From contig DUJX01000088.1 of the NCBI GenBank assembly GCA_013329575.1, positions 1 to 11,938 on the forward strand: a DNA stretch of 11,938 nucleotides, read 5' to 3'. This DNA is from Halobacteria archaeon (GTDB lineage Archaea > Halobacteriota > Methanoliparia > Methanoliparales > Methanoliparaceae). A model generated the notes under the pieces. That model saw only the letters and a program-made list of their open reading frames with translations. It was not told where the DNA came from and made no database searches. Numbering within the stretch: position 1 is the first letter of the stretch; each line of letters opens with the position of its first letter. This document shows, piece after piece, positions 1 through 6,857 of this stretch. A program made the translations under genes and the position numbers.

Positions 1-1185
1 TATAGATAACTCGTTGATTCTCGGTATTTTTCTCCTTTTCGGGTTAAAATTCGTCTTTTTTATCGCTTCAAGCCCCTGTTCTCTCATCAGCTCGGTAACC
101 TTTTTTGCAATAGCCGGTGCAGACGCAAGTCCTGGAGATCTTATGCCTATTACATTTATAAAGCCGGTAATTTGTCTATACGATTCGATCACAAAATCAG
201 CATTCGGAAGTTCGGCTCTAAGCCCGGCATAATTTTTTATACACCTATTCTTTTTGGGAATGGCCGGAACAATCTCTTTTGCCTTATTATAAACCTCTTC
301 AATACCTACCGTAGTGGTACTCTTATCCTCTCTTTTATCAAGTGGAAGATCTTGCGAATTCGGTCCGATTATCAGGTTTCCATCTGCCGAAGGAAATATC
401 AAGACTCCTTTACTCGTCGAGGTTGGTATCGGAAAGATGATGCTATTGACGGGAGAACCGAGTTCCTGCTCAAAAATCCAGTATTCCCCTTTTCTCGGAT
501 GTATATCAAGATCTGTTCCTACATTAGATCTATACACACCGGCAAGATGTGATATCTTATCTCCATAGAGCCCTGCTGCGTTTATAACCCAATCGGCAAT
601 GTATTTATTCCTCTTCGTGATTATCTCAAATCCTTTTTTTCCAATCTCGATCTCGGTTACCTCCTCGTCCAGACAGATATCAACCCCGTTATCTTTTGCA
701 TTCTCTGCAAGGGCGATCGCAGCCTCGTAAGGAGAGATTACTCCCTCTGTTGGAGCATAGAGTGCCCCTTCTATCTCTGGTATGTTCGGCTCTTTTTTCC
801 TCGCATCATCTTTATCAAGAACTCTTAATCCGGTAACTCCGTTCTTAATTCCTCTTTCATATAATTCTTCCAAAACGTCAACTTCTTCCGATTTTAACGC
901 GACCAGCATCGATCCTATCCATTTGACAGGTATCTCTAGATCATCGGTAAGATCATGCCAGAGTCTATTGCCTTTACAACAAAGGTCTGCCCTGACCGGA
1001 TAAAGCCTCGGGTCGTCATCGTATCCTGCATGGATGATCCCAGAATTTGCCTTGGTAGTTCCTTGAGAGACGTCCCATTCTTTATCGAGAATTTTTATAT
1101 CCAGATTGGAATACTTTGATAGTTCTCTCGCTATTGCGGTCCCGGTGATCCCCGCACCTATTATTATCACTCTATCTTTATCCAT
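1..1185 (-). CDS. glpA: FAD-dependent glycerol-3-phosphate dehydrogenase, C-terminus cut by window edge
   Basis: The frame is open across 395 codons without a stop and leaves the window at base 1, so the C-terminus is missing. The protein opens with a dinucleotide-binding fold (GAGITG at residues 10-15, for FAD) followed by NSGIIHAGYD at 47-56, a signature of the GlpA/GlpO branch of FAD oxidoreductases. A late segment (roughly residues 340-365) reads GFINVIGIRSPGLASAPA, also typical. It should oxidise sn-glycerol 3-phosphate to dihydroxyacetone phosphate, passing electrons to a quinone or other carrier. Many relatives carry a C-terminal BFD-type [2Fe-2S] domain; whether this one does lies outside the window. 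Start: ATG at 1185 puts the FAD motif at the usual distance; an in-frame ATG at 1200 would overlap the end of the kinase gene. Neither has a clear ribosome binding site, so translation is probably coupled to glpK. L-2-hydroxyglutarate oxidases are relatives, but the kinase neighbour favours G3P dehydrogenase. Confidence 0.88.
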   Translation of the reverse strand, partial: MDKDRVIIIGAGITGTAIARELSKYSNLDIKILDKEWDVSQGTTKANSGIIHAGYDDDPRLYPVRADLCCKGNRLWHDLTDDLEIPVKWIGSMLVALKSEEVDVLEELYERGIKNGVTGLRVLDKDDARKKEPNIPEIEGALYAPTEGVISPYEAAIALAENAKDNGVDICLDEEVTEIEIGKKGFEIITKRNKYIADWVINAAGLYGDKISHLAGVYRSNVGTDLDIHPRKGEYWIFEQELGSPVNSIIFPIPTSTSKGVLIFPSADGNLIIGPNSQDLPLDKREDKSTTTVGIEEVYNKAKEIVPAIPKKNRCIKNYAGLRAELPNADFVIESYRQITGFINVIGIRSPGLASAPAIAKKVTELMREQGLEAIKKTNFNPKRRKIPRINELSI

Positions 1186-1187
1186 TT

Positions 1188-2699
1188 TTATTCTATCCAT
1201 TTTAAAGCACGTTTAACGGCACGTGTCCAGTCTCTGTATCCGGTCTCTCTTCGATCTTCAGGCCATTTCGGCTCAAAAGTTTTATCGATGGCCCATATCT
1301 TCTTTATCTCTTCAAGTCCGCTCCAAAAACCGGATGCCAAACCTGCACAGTATGCCGAGCCGAGTGCGGTCGCCTCCATAATCGATGGTCTCACACAAGG
1401 GATACCTAATATATCCGATTGCAATTGCATCAGAAAATTGTTCTTACTGGCACCACCATCGACTTTAAGGGTTTTTAACCGGATACCGTAATCTCTTCTC
1501 ATTGCCTCTATAACATCCTTCGTCTGATAACAGATAGATTCGAGGGTGGCCCTCACTATATGTTCCCTCTTTGTGTTTTGTGTCAAACCAATAATTGTAC
1601 CTCTCGCATCCATATCCCAATACGGCGTAAACAATCCTACAAATGCAGGGACGAAATATACCCCGCCAGAATCTTCTACAGATCTTGCAATGGTCTCGGT
1701 CTCTGCAGCGTTCCTAATCAAGCCCAGATTGTTCTTAAGCCATTGAATCGCTGCCCCGGTTATCGCAATAGAACCTTCCAAGGCATAGATTGCTTTTTTC
1801 TCATCTAATCCGTAAGCAACTGTTGAGATCAAACCATTTTTTGACTTAACCGGAGTAGAACCGGTATTTTGCAATAAAAAACTACCCGTGCCATACGTGT
1901 TTTTTGCCTCTCCAACCTCAAAACAGGTTTGGCCGAATAAAGCTGCTTGTTGATCTCCGATATCTCCACATATTGGAATCTCTAAACCGAAAGGGCCGTC
2001 TTTGCTGGTGTAACCATAAAAATTCTTGGCGCTCGAAGGTCTTATCTCGGGCAGCATTTCGATAGGAATCCCAAACTCGTCGAGAAGTTCTTCATCCCAC
2101 TCGAGCTTTTTTATATCCATCAGCATAGTTCTTGATGCATTCGTAAAATCAGTGATATGAACTCCGCCTTCTGGGCCACCGGTAAGGTTCCATATTAACC
2201 AGCTATCTATGTTTCCAAAAAAGGCCTCTCCTTTTCGAGCTTTTTCGTTAATCTTTGGTATATTATCAAGCAGCCATTTTATCTTTGGTCCAGAGAAATA
2301 CGTATTGATCTTAAGACCGGTTTTTTTGCTGACTAGCTCTTCCATTCCTCTTGCTGATAGATCTTCACAAAGGCATCTGGTTCTGGTACACTGCCAGACA
2401 ATCGCGTTACATAACGGTCTTCCATCTCTCGGATCCCAGATGACTACGGTCTCCCTCTGATTTGTTATCCCGATACTATCTATCTCTTTTGGATCAATCC
2501 GGTCTTTGTTCATTACTTTTCGTATAGCATCCTTTGTCTTATTCCAGATTTCCAAAGCATCATGTTCAACATATCCAGGAGATGGATAAATCTGTTTATG
2601 CCATTCGTACGCAGATTTTACCGGATATCCTCTTTTATCAAACAATATAAACTTTGTACTGGTCGTTCCTTGATCTATTGCAGCGACATATTTTTCCAT
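1188..2699 (-). CDS. glpK: Glycerol kinase
   Basis: This FGGY-family sugar kinase phosphorylates glycerol to sn-glycerol 3-phosphate with ATP in the cytoplasm. With the ATG at 2699 the product is 503 residues, the normal GlpK length. Visible motifs in order are the N-terminal phosphate loop DQGTTSTK (residues 8-15), NQRET with the glycerol-contacting Arg-Glu pair, DFTNASRT, the catalytic-region GDIGDQQAALFGQ, the YGTGSF loop, FTPYWDMDARG, and the C-terminal nucleotide-binding GGASKNNFLMQLQSD and ATALGSAYCAG. An in-frame TTG at 2768 would add 23 residues unlike any GlpK N-terminus, so I reject it. A TATA-like box at 2727-2736 places the transcript start a few bases before the ATG. The dehydrogenase follows directly on the same strand, so the pair forms a glycerol-catabolism operon. 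Archaeal membrane lipids use the opposite stereoisomer (glycerol 1-phosphate), so this G3P route is catabolic rather than for lipid synthesis. Confidence 0.96.
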   Translation of the reverse strand: MEKYVAAIDQGTTSTKFILFDKRGYPVKSAYEWHKQIYPSPGYVEHDALEIWNKTKDAIRKVMNKDRIDPKEIDSIGITNQRETVVIWDPRDGRPLCNAIVWQCTRTRCLCEDLSARGMEELVSKKTGLKINTYFSGPKIKWLLDNIPKINEKARKGEAFFGNIDSWLIWNLTGGPEGGVHITDFTNASRTMLMDIKKLEWDEELLDEFGIPIEMLPEIRPSSAKNFYGYTSKDGPFGLEIPICGDIGDQQAALFGQTCFEVGEAKNTYGTGSFLLQNTGSTPVKSKNGLISTVAYGLDEKKAIYALEGSIAITGAAIQWLKNNLGLIRNAAETETIARSVEDSGGVYFVPAFVGLFTPYWDMDARGTIIGLTQNTKREHIVRATLESICYQTKDVIEAMRRDYGIRLKTLKVDGGASKNNFLMQLQSDILGIPCVRPSIMEATALGSAYCAGLASGFWSGLEEIKKIWAIDKTFEPKWPEDRRETGYRDWTRAVKRALKWIE

Positions 2700-2726
2700 T
2701 ATGTTCTCTTTTAATTCTAAACTCTC

Positions 2727-2736
2727 AAATATAAAT
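2727..2736 (-). promoter_or_regulatory. TATA-like box for glpK
   Basis: On the minus strand this reads ATTTATATTT. Its centre is about 32 bases before the glpK ATG at 2699, so a start about 25 bases downstream gives a leader of only a few bases. It lies in the 159-base divergent region between glpK and the NifH-family gene. This is a spacing-based inference. Confidence 0.5.
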
Positions 2737-2806
2737 TTATCATTGGAATGCATAGCACCCGTTATCAATGTCTGATACCAGGAATCCGATCTGGATTTTA
2801 TTTACA

Positions 2807-2820
2807 GAAACTTTAAGATA
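2807..2820 (+). promoter_or_regulatory. BRE/TATA-like element for the NifH-family gene
   Basis: The sequence reads GAAACTTTAAGATA: an A-rich BRE-like part followed by a TTTAAGATA box. A start about 25 bases downstream falls near 2841, giving a leader of about 18 bases, A-rich and without a Shine-Dalgarno motif. This is inferred from spacing and composition only. Confidence 0.4.
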
Positions 2821-2858
2821 CCTTAATATGTAGATAAAAAAAATTAAAATCACTAAAA

Positions 2859-3698
2859 ATGAGAAGGATGAGACAGATTGCAATTTATGGAAAAGGAGGA
2901 ATAGGCAAGAGTACTATATCTTCAAATTTATCGATGGCGTTACACGAGAGAGGATTGAACGTAATGCAGATAGGTTGCGATCCAAAACGTGATTCTACCC
3001 GTGTTTTGACGAATGGTAAATTTATCACCTCTGTACTCGATACTTATAGAGCGTTCCATGACAAAGGAAGAAAAGATTCCGATATATCCCTCGAAGATAT
3101 CGTGTTTAGATCAGACGATGGCATATATTGTGTAGAAGCCGGAGGGCCAAAACCAGGTGTTGGTTGTGCAGGTAGAGGTGTTTTAACGGCTCTTCAAAAA
3201 TTGAAAGACTTAGACGCATTCGGTACGTACAACATAGATTTTGCAATATATGACGTCTTGGGAGACGTGGTATGCGGCGGTTTTGCAATGCCGATGCGTG
3301 AGGGATTTTCAAAAGAGATTTATATAGTTATTTCAGGCGAGTTTATGGCACTGTACGCTGCAAACAATATCTGTGAGGCGATTAAGACGTTTGCAAGTAG
3401 GAGCAAGATCGGTCTCGGCGGTGTTATCTGTAATTCTCGTAATGTGGACGGAGAAAGAGAGATCGCAGAAGAGTTTTCCAGAAGGATAGGATCAAAACTT
3501 ATCTATTTTGTACCGAGAGATAATATCGTTCAAGAAGCAGAGATAAACAAAAAGACGGTGATCGCATACGATCCTAAATCAAACCAGGCGGATGTGTACA
3601 GGGACATGGCAAGACGTATATTGGCTAATGATCGATTAGATATACCCAAACCCATTGACATAGAAGAATTGGAAGATCTCGTCCAATCGTATTCATAA
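2859..3698 (+). CDS. cfbC: NifH-family ATPase, probably CfbC (F430 biosynthesis)
   Basis: A 279-residue iron-protein ATPase of the nitrogenase NifH superfamily. The P-loop GKGGIGKS is at 11-18, the switch region GCDPKRDST at 39-47, and the two cysteines that would bridge a [4Fe-4S] cluster between subunits are Cys103 (GCAGRG) and Cys139 (VVCGGF). Arg106 matches the ADP-ribosylation site of NifH. The C-terminus IPKPIDIEELEDL is complete. In methanogens the group IV homologue CfbC delivers electrons to CfbD to reduce and cyclise Ni-sirohydrochlorin a,c-diamide, a step towards coenzyme F430. I prefer CfbC because no nifD, nifK or nifI gene lies beside it, and cfbC is often unlinked to cfbD. The sequence is nevertheless close to true NifH (for example FVPRDNIVQ followed by AEIN), so nitrogenase reductase or another NifH-like reductase remains possible. 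The next gene starts 14 bases downstream on the same strand. Confidence 0.7.
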   Translation: MRRMRQIAIYGKGGIGKSTISSNLSMALHERGLNVMQIGCDPKRDSTRVLTNGKFITSVLDTYRAFHDKGRKDSDISLEDIVFRSDDGIYCVEAGGPKPGVGCAGRGVLTALQKLKDLDAFGTYNIDFAIYDVLGDVVCGGFAMPMREGFSKEIYIVISGEFMALYAANNICEAIKTFASRSKIGLGGVICNSRNVDGEREIAEEFSRRIGSKLIYFVPRDNIVQEAEINKKTVIAYDPKSNQADVYRDMARRILANDRLDIPKPIDIEELEDLVQSYS

Positions 3699-3712
3699 AC
3701 GATGTGTTTTAG

Positions 3713-4396
3713 ATGAAAAAGCCTTATCTGTTTGTGATTTCTGAGATGACGATTGATGGTAAACTTACTATTAGAGAAGGGATCTCAAGCAAGATTATTA
3801 TGAAGTATATGTCGGAAGAATCAAATATCTTCCTGCATAAAGAGAGAGCATCATCGGATGCTATAATGGTAGGATGCAATACCATCAAGATAGACAATTC
3901 TAACCTTACGGTCAGATATGCCAAAGGGAGATCACCGATAAGGATAATTCCCTGCTCATTCGCGGATATTCCATTAAACTCAAATGTTTTAGACAAAAAT
4001 GCTCCTACCATCATTGTAACATCTAAAAAAGCACCTACTGAGAATATAGATGCGATACGCAGAAAAGGGGTGGATATTATGGTCTGTGGTGAAGATAAGG
4101 TAGATTTAAAACTGTTAATGGAGAATCTGTACGATATCGGAATAAAAAAGTTGATGGTAGAAGGCGGACCGACCATTCTATGGAATATCCTAAAAGACCG
4201 ACTTGTAGACGAGATAAAGATAATACATCTACCAATAATAGTTGGCGGAAGAGATACGCCATCCTTGGTTGGAGGGGAAGGCATTAAAGAACTGGAAGAT
4301 ATTATCTTTGCTGAATTAAAAGAGACGAGAGTATTAGGCACGGATCTTCTGACAGAGTATAAGATAACATACAAAAAAAACCCACGGATTTTTTAA
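3713..4396 (+). CDS. rib7: 2,5-diamino-6-ribosylamino-pyrimidinone 5'-phosphate reductase (RIB7/RibD C-terminal type)
   Basis: A 227-residue RibD C-terminal-domain reductase, the free-standing archaeal/fungal form. It reduces the ribosyl side chain of the diaminopyrimidine phosphate to the ribityl form with NAD(P)H, an early step of riboflavin synthesis; the resulting ribityl pyrimidine also feeds the deazaflavin of F420. Motifs: the N-terminal PYLFVISEMTIDGKL (4-18), DAIMVG (49-54), the DNSNLTVR segment (61-68; usually DDPxLTVR), and the cofactor-binding VEGGPT (149-154), followed by DEIKI and a GGR..P segment. There is no deaminase domain, as expected in archaea. The 14-base gap to the upstream NifH-family gene and the absence of a separate promoter suggest one transcript. 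A minus-strand reading frame covers nearly the whole gene but resembles nothing. Confidence 0.9.
   Translation: MKKPYLFVISEMTIDGKLTIREGISSKIIMKYMSEESNIFLHKERASSDAIMVGCNTIKIDNSNLTVRYAKGRSPIRIIPCSFADIPLNSNVLDKNAPTIIVTSKKAPTENIDAIRRKGVDIMVCGEDKVDLKLLMENLYDIGIKKLMVEGGPTILWNILKDRLVDEIKIIHLPIIVGGRDTPSLVGGEGIKELEDIIFAELKETRVLGTDLLTEYKITYKKNPRIF
4373..4380 (-). terminator. Oligo-T terminator candidate after fdhD
   Basis: On the minus strand this is GGG followed by eight T residues, about 90 bases beyond the fdhD stop and inside the 3' end of the convergent reductase gene. It is the first long T-run downstream of fdhD. Confidence 0.4.
4389..4394 (+). terminator. Oligo-T terminator candidate after rib7
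   Basis: A run of six T residues overlaps the stop codon of the reductase gene (ATTTTTTAA). Archaeal termination commonly needs only a short T-run on the coding strand, and the next gene is convergent, so a stop here makes sense. Inferred. Confidence 0.4.
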
Positions 4397-4447
4397 TCTT
4401 GTATCTTACGAATCTAAATTATGCAGTGTGGCCGTAGCCTACATGAA

Positions 4448-4462
4448 AGAACCTAAGGTTCT
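4448..4462. repeat. Perfect inverted repeat between convergent genes
   Basis: Arms AGAACCT and AGGTTCT flank a single A. The repeat sits in the 71-base gap between the ends of rib7 (plus) and fdhD (minus), just after the fdhD stop. With only one unpaired base it would not form a tight RNA hairpin without opening a pair or two; it may be a protein site, a bidirectional termination aid, or chance. Confidence 0.45.
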
Positions 4463-4467
4463 CGTCT

Positions 4468-5271
4468 TCAAAAATCTACTCGCCAATCGTTTGTATAAAT
4501 GTTAAACCTATTTTTAGACGCAAAACCAATTAAGGTAACGTTAAAATCATTGGCTAAGTATATCGCTGCATCTGTAGGAGCAGATAATCCTATAACAATT
4601 GGAAAACCGCCCATTATTATCTTATTTATGATAGATTCTGTCTGTCTACACGAGACGACGATAACGCTCGATGAAGAGGGCACACCATTTAAAAAAGAGA
4701 GTCCTATCGCTTTGTCTATGGCGGAATGCCTGCTTATATCTTCAACAGCCGCAAACGTTTTCTCATGATAAATCCCTACGACGTGAGTCCCACCTGTTTT
4801 TTTAAACGAAAAACTATTATCGTCGAGTTTTTTTACCAAATCTGAGACGAGATCTTTCGGTATAGATAATTGAGAGATTATCTTTTTAGGTTTAATTTTG
4901 CAGGTCTCGATATAATCGGTACGATCCAAACCATCTATCCTATCCAAAATATCCAATCCAACCGAGTCTAAAACCTTATCTCTTGTAGAGATATTAACGG
5001 TGTAAGTTCTTCCCTCTCTTAATACATCTACCTGTTTGATAAGTCTCGGGTCAAATCCATCGGTTATAAAAATACCGGTTGCCAGATAGTTAAAATGACT
5101 TGGAGATGATGAAAAACGACGGTAATCTTTGCCATTGATCTGTACAAGGACGTTAGCTTCTCGTATAACAAGATCGGTCTTTTTAATCTTTTTATTCTCG
5201 TCCCATCGGACAATCTCTACCGTATCAACAGATGGACCATTATCATCTCGTTGTATAGTCATATTAGGCAT
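4468..5271 (-). CDS. fdhD: FdhD/NarQ-family protein lacking the CxxC pair
   Basis: A 267-residue member of the FdhD family. The best-known member moves sulfur from a cysteine desulfurase to the molybdenum/tungsten bis-MGD cofactor of formate dehydrogenase. Family features seen are SSPSHFNYLATGIFITDG (54-71), TGGTHVVG (159-166), EDISRHSAIDKAIG (177-190, usually ED.GRHNA.DK), GLSAPT (228-233) and TLIGF (246-250). The odd point is the sulfur-relay site: where canonical FdhD has CxxC (Cys121 and Cys124 in E. coli), this protein has only Cys124 within TCKIK, with Lys at the +3 place; its only other cysteine is Cys208. The ATG at 5271 fits a leaderless start, with an AATATTTTTAAAAG box centred 25 bases upstream; a longer frame from 5337 adds 22 hydrophobic residues and is unlikely. 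No formate dehydrogenase gene is in the window. Family call firm; sulfurtransferase activity uncertain. Confidence 0.88.
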   Translation of the reverse strand: MPNMTIQRDDNGPSVDTVEIVRWDENKKIKKTDLVIREANVLVQINGKDYRRFSSSPSHFNYLATGIFITDGFDPRLIKQVDVLREGRTYTVNISTRDKVLDSVGLDILDRIDGLDRTDYIETCKIKPKKIISQLSIPKDLVSDLVKKLDDNSFSFKKTGGTHVVGIYHEKTFAAVEDISRHSAIDKAIGLSFLNGVPSSSSVIVVSCRQTESIINKIIMGGFPIVIGLSAPTDAAIYLANDFNVTLIGFASKNRFNIYTNDWRVDF

Positions 5272-5290
5272 ATAAATGCGTTTTTGTATA

Positions 5291-5304
5291 CTTTTAAAAA
5301 TATT
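5291..5304 (-). promoter_or_regulatory. TATA-like box for fdhD
   Basis: Minus strand AATATTTTTAAAAG, centred about 25 bases before the ATG at 5271. This predicts a leaderless transcript and supports that start over the longer frame. It lies downstream of nfu, so fdhD may be transcribed on its own. Confidence 0.45.
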
Positions 5305-5351
5305 TGAGAGATTTGATACAAAAAAAAAGTATAACAAAAATTATATCAGAT

Positions 5352-5371
5352 GGCTAAATTTTAGGCTAAAT
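5352..5371. repeat. Short direct/inverted repeats between nfu and fdhD
   Basis: GGCTAAAT occurs at 5352-5359 and 5364-5371, 12 bases apart. The second copy overlaps a palindrome TTTAGGCTAAA at 5361-5371, and a related TTTTAGCCC lies at 5420-5428. The cluster is upstream of the fdhD promoter box, so a regulator site is possible; AT-rich chance is the alternative. Confidence 0.3.
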
Positions 5372-5437
5372 ATCTAAATCTATGATGCATCTCGTGGGTT
5401 TATAAATCTCTTTCAGTAGTTTTAGCCCATGACTAAT

Positions 5438-5677
5438 TTAAAAAAACTCGTTGGAAGTGACTACTTTTTTTACATCAGGGACTCTCTGTTTTATTGTAGC
5501 TTCAACAAAATTTTTTAAAGTCATTTGGCTCATAGGACAGCCACCACAGGCACCTAATAAGGCTACCTTGACAACACCATCCTCTAATCCTAAAAACTCT
5601 ACTGATCCGCCCTCCATCGCCAAAGCTGGTTTTATTTCTTTATCAATTACCTCTTTTATTTTTTCCTCGGTATCCAT
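5438..5677 (-). CDS. Nfu/NifU C-terminal-domain Fe-S scaffold protein
   Basis: A 79-residue protein consisting of one NifU C-terminal (Nfu) domain. It assembles a [4Fe-4S] cluster between two subunits and passes it to apo-proteins. The signature is MEGGSVEFL (21-29) followed by GACGGCPMSQMTL (42-54), whose CxxC (Cys44 and Cys47) ligates the cluster. Single-domain Nfu proteins of 75-90 residues are common in archaea and bacteria. The ATG at 5677 is well placed behind AAAGGA at 5685-5690. The gene diverges from the GAPDH gene, and fdhD lies 166 bases downstream on the same strand with its own promoter-like box. The stop codon is embedded in a T-run that may end transcription. Confidence 0.93.
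   Translation of the reverse strand: MDTEEKIKEVIDKEIKPALAMEGGSVEFLGLEDGVVKVALLGACGGCPMSQMTLKNFVEATIKQRVPDVKKVVTSNEFF
5440..5446 (-). terminator. Oligo-T terminator candidate at the end of nfu
   Basis: Seven T residues on the minus strand run into the TAA stop of nfu (GAGTTTTTTTAA). The arrangement is the same as at the end of rib7, where the stop also sits at the end of a T-run. Confidence 0.35.
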
Positions 5678-5728
5678 AATGCAGTCCTTTCTTTAAAACC
5701 ATATATATATTTTTCTAATATATTAAGT

Positions 5729-5736
5729 CTTATAAA
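5729..5736 (-). promoter_or_regulatory. TATA box TTTATAAG for nfu
   Basis: Minus-strand TTTATAAG. A start about 25 bases downstream (near 5709) gives a leader of about 30 bases that keeps the AAAGGA ribosome binding site. The same octamer is used in the opposite direction at 5754-5761. Confidence 0.5.
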
Positions 5737-5753
5737 TAATCATTTAGATAATA

Positions 5754-5761
5754 TTTATAAG
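5754..5761 (+). promoter_or_regulatory. TATA box TTTATAAG for gap
   Basis: Plus-strand TTTATAAG, predicted to start transcription near 5782, about 11 bases before the GAPDH ATG. It is the mirror image of the nfu box, with 17 bases between them. Confidence 0.55.
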
Positions 5762-5770
5762 AAGAGAGAG

Positions 5771-5786
5771 ATCATTTAAAAATGAT
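5771..5786. promoter_or_regulatory. Palindrome over the predicted gap transcription start
   Basis: A perfect inverted repeat, ATCATTT / AAATGAT with a two-base centre, begins ten bases after the gap TATA box and covers the predicted start site, ending seven bases before the ATG. A repressor operator is the natural reading. No regulator gene is in the window. Confidence 0.45.
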
Positions 5787-5792
5787 TTTAAG

Positions 5793-6803
5793 ATGATCAA
5801 AGTAGGCATAAATGGGTATGGAACCATTGGGAAAAGAGTTGCAGACGCGGTATCGTGCCAGGATGATATGGAAGTTATCGGAGTAGTAAAAACCAAACCT
5901 GATTTTATATCGAAGATGGCGACTAAAAGATACAAGATTTATACTACAAAGACTGAAAATATTGCAGAATTCAAAAATAAGGGACTTAATGTAGAAGGCA
6001 CCATAGAAGACCTGTTAGATGGCATAGACGTCGTTGTGGATGCTTCTCCGGAAGGAGTCGGTGCAAAAAACAAGGTTATGTATGAAAAACATAACGTTAA
6101 AGCGGTTTTTCAAGGAGGAGAAAAGCACGAATTGACCGGAATCTCTTTTAATGCTCAGTCCAATTATAGAGATGCGTTAAATAAAGATTATGTCCGGGTT
6201 GTCTCCTGCAACACGACAGGATTATGTAGAACGCTTAAAACGATAGACGATGTTGCCGGGATCAAAAAGGTAAATGCAACGATAATAAGACGGGCAACAG
6301 ATCCAGGAGATCCAAAAAAAGGTCCTATCAATGCAATAGAGCCTGTTTTAAAGATACCGTCTCACCATGGAATTGATGTTAAAACAGTCCTTTACGATCT
6401 GGATATATCTACGATGGCGGTTAAGGTTCCGACCACGCTTATGCATCTTCATGCTATAACGGTAGACATGATCGATAAAAAAACCGATCTCGATGATATC
6501 GTTAGAGCATTAGATAAGGCTCGACGTATAATTTTAATAAACGGATCGGATGGATTGACATCTACCGCAGAAATAATGGAATACGCAAGAGACTTAGGCA
6601 GAAGAAGAGGAGATCTTTTCGAGATTGCTGTATGGAAGGATGGAATGAATATACGGGATGGTGTTTTATATTATTATCAGGCAATACACCAGGAGAGCGA
6701 TGTTGTTCCGGAGAACATAGATGCGATAAGAGCGATTATGGGCATGGAGGATGCGGAGAAGTCGATGGATTTGACCGATAAGAGCCTTGGTATTATGAAA
6801 TAA
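5793..6803 (+). CDS. gap: Archaeal (class II) glyceraldehyde-3-phosphate dehydrogenase
   Basis: A 336-residue phosphorylating GAPDH of the archaeal type, interconverting glyceraldehyde 3-phosphate and 1,3-bisphosphoglycerate with NAD(P). The N-terminal Rossmann motif is [12 protein letters not shown] (5-16). The catalytic cysteine is Cys139 in SCNTTGL (138-144), followed by the archaeal [19 protein letters not shown] region (166-184) and SHHG (190-193). Length and motifs match archaeal GAPDHs, which are only distantly related to the bacterial enzyme. In an archaeon that makes its own sugars it would work mainly towards gluconeogenesis, and it could also receive triose phosphate from the glycerol genes at the left of the window. 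The promoter carries a strong TATA box and a palindrome over the start site, so expression is probably controlled. The ATG at 5793 puts the Rossmann motif at the usual place. rpiB follows 54 bases later. Confidence 0.95.
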   Translation: MIKVGINGYGTIGKRVADAVSCQDDMEVIGVVKTKPDFISKMATKRYKIYTTKTENIAEFKNKGLNVEGTIEDLLDGIDVVVDASPEGVGAKNKVMYEKHNVKAVFQGGEKHELTGISFNAQSNYRDALNKDYVRVVSCNTTGLCRTLKTIDDVAGIKKVNATIIRRATDPGDPKKGPINAIEPVLKIPSHHGIDVKTVLYDLDISTMAVKVPTTLMHLHAITVDMIDKKTDLDDIVRALDKARRIILINGSDGLTSTAEIMEYARDLGRRRGDLFEIAVWKDGMNIRDGVLYYYQAIHQESDVVPENIDAIRAIMGMEDAEKSMDLTDKSLGIMK

Positions 6804-6828
6804 ACAGAATGGTTTAGGTATTGTTTTT

Positions 6829-6842
6829 ATTTTAAAGATATA
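6829..6842 (+). promoter_or_regulatory. TATA-like box for rpiB
   Basis: Reads ATTTTAAAGATATA, centred about 23 bases before the rpiB ATG. A leaderless transcript would result, so rpiB may have its own promoter as well as any read-through from gap. Confidence 0.4.
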
Positions 6843-6857
6843 TCGAGATGAGTATTT

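Noticed and set aside
172..568. Plus-strand frames inside the glpA region
   Set aside because: The minus strand encodes an uninterrupted dehydrogenase here; these frames are overlaps without recognisable products.
2700..2768. N-terminal extension of glycerol kinase from a TTG at 2768
   Set aside because: The 23 added residues match no GlpK N-terminus, and the ATG at 2699 gives the normal length with a promoter box at a fitting distance.
2859..3698. Nitrogenase cluster
   Set aside because: No nifD, nifK, nifE, nifN, nifB or nifI gene accompanies the NifH-family protein, so nitrogen fixation is not supported from this window.
3724..4374. A 216-codon minus-strand reading frame opposite rib7
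   Set aside because: It mirrors the reductase gene almost exactly, its product is rich in Ser and Ile with no family motif, and the plus-strand product is clearly conserved.
5272..5337. Longer fdhD start at 5337
   Set aside because: The extra segment would include the predicted TATA box and a run of hydrophobic residues not seen in FdhD; the ATG at 5271 lies 25 bases after the box.
5338..5437. Possible C/D box RNA between nfu and fdhD
   Set aside because: ATGATGC and CTGA-like pieces occur, but no correctly ordered C, D', C' and D set on one strand was found.
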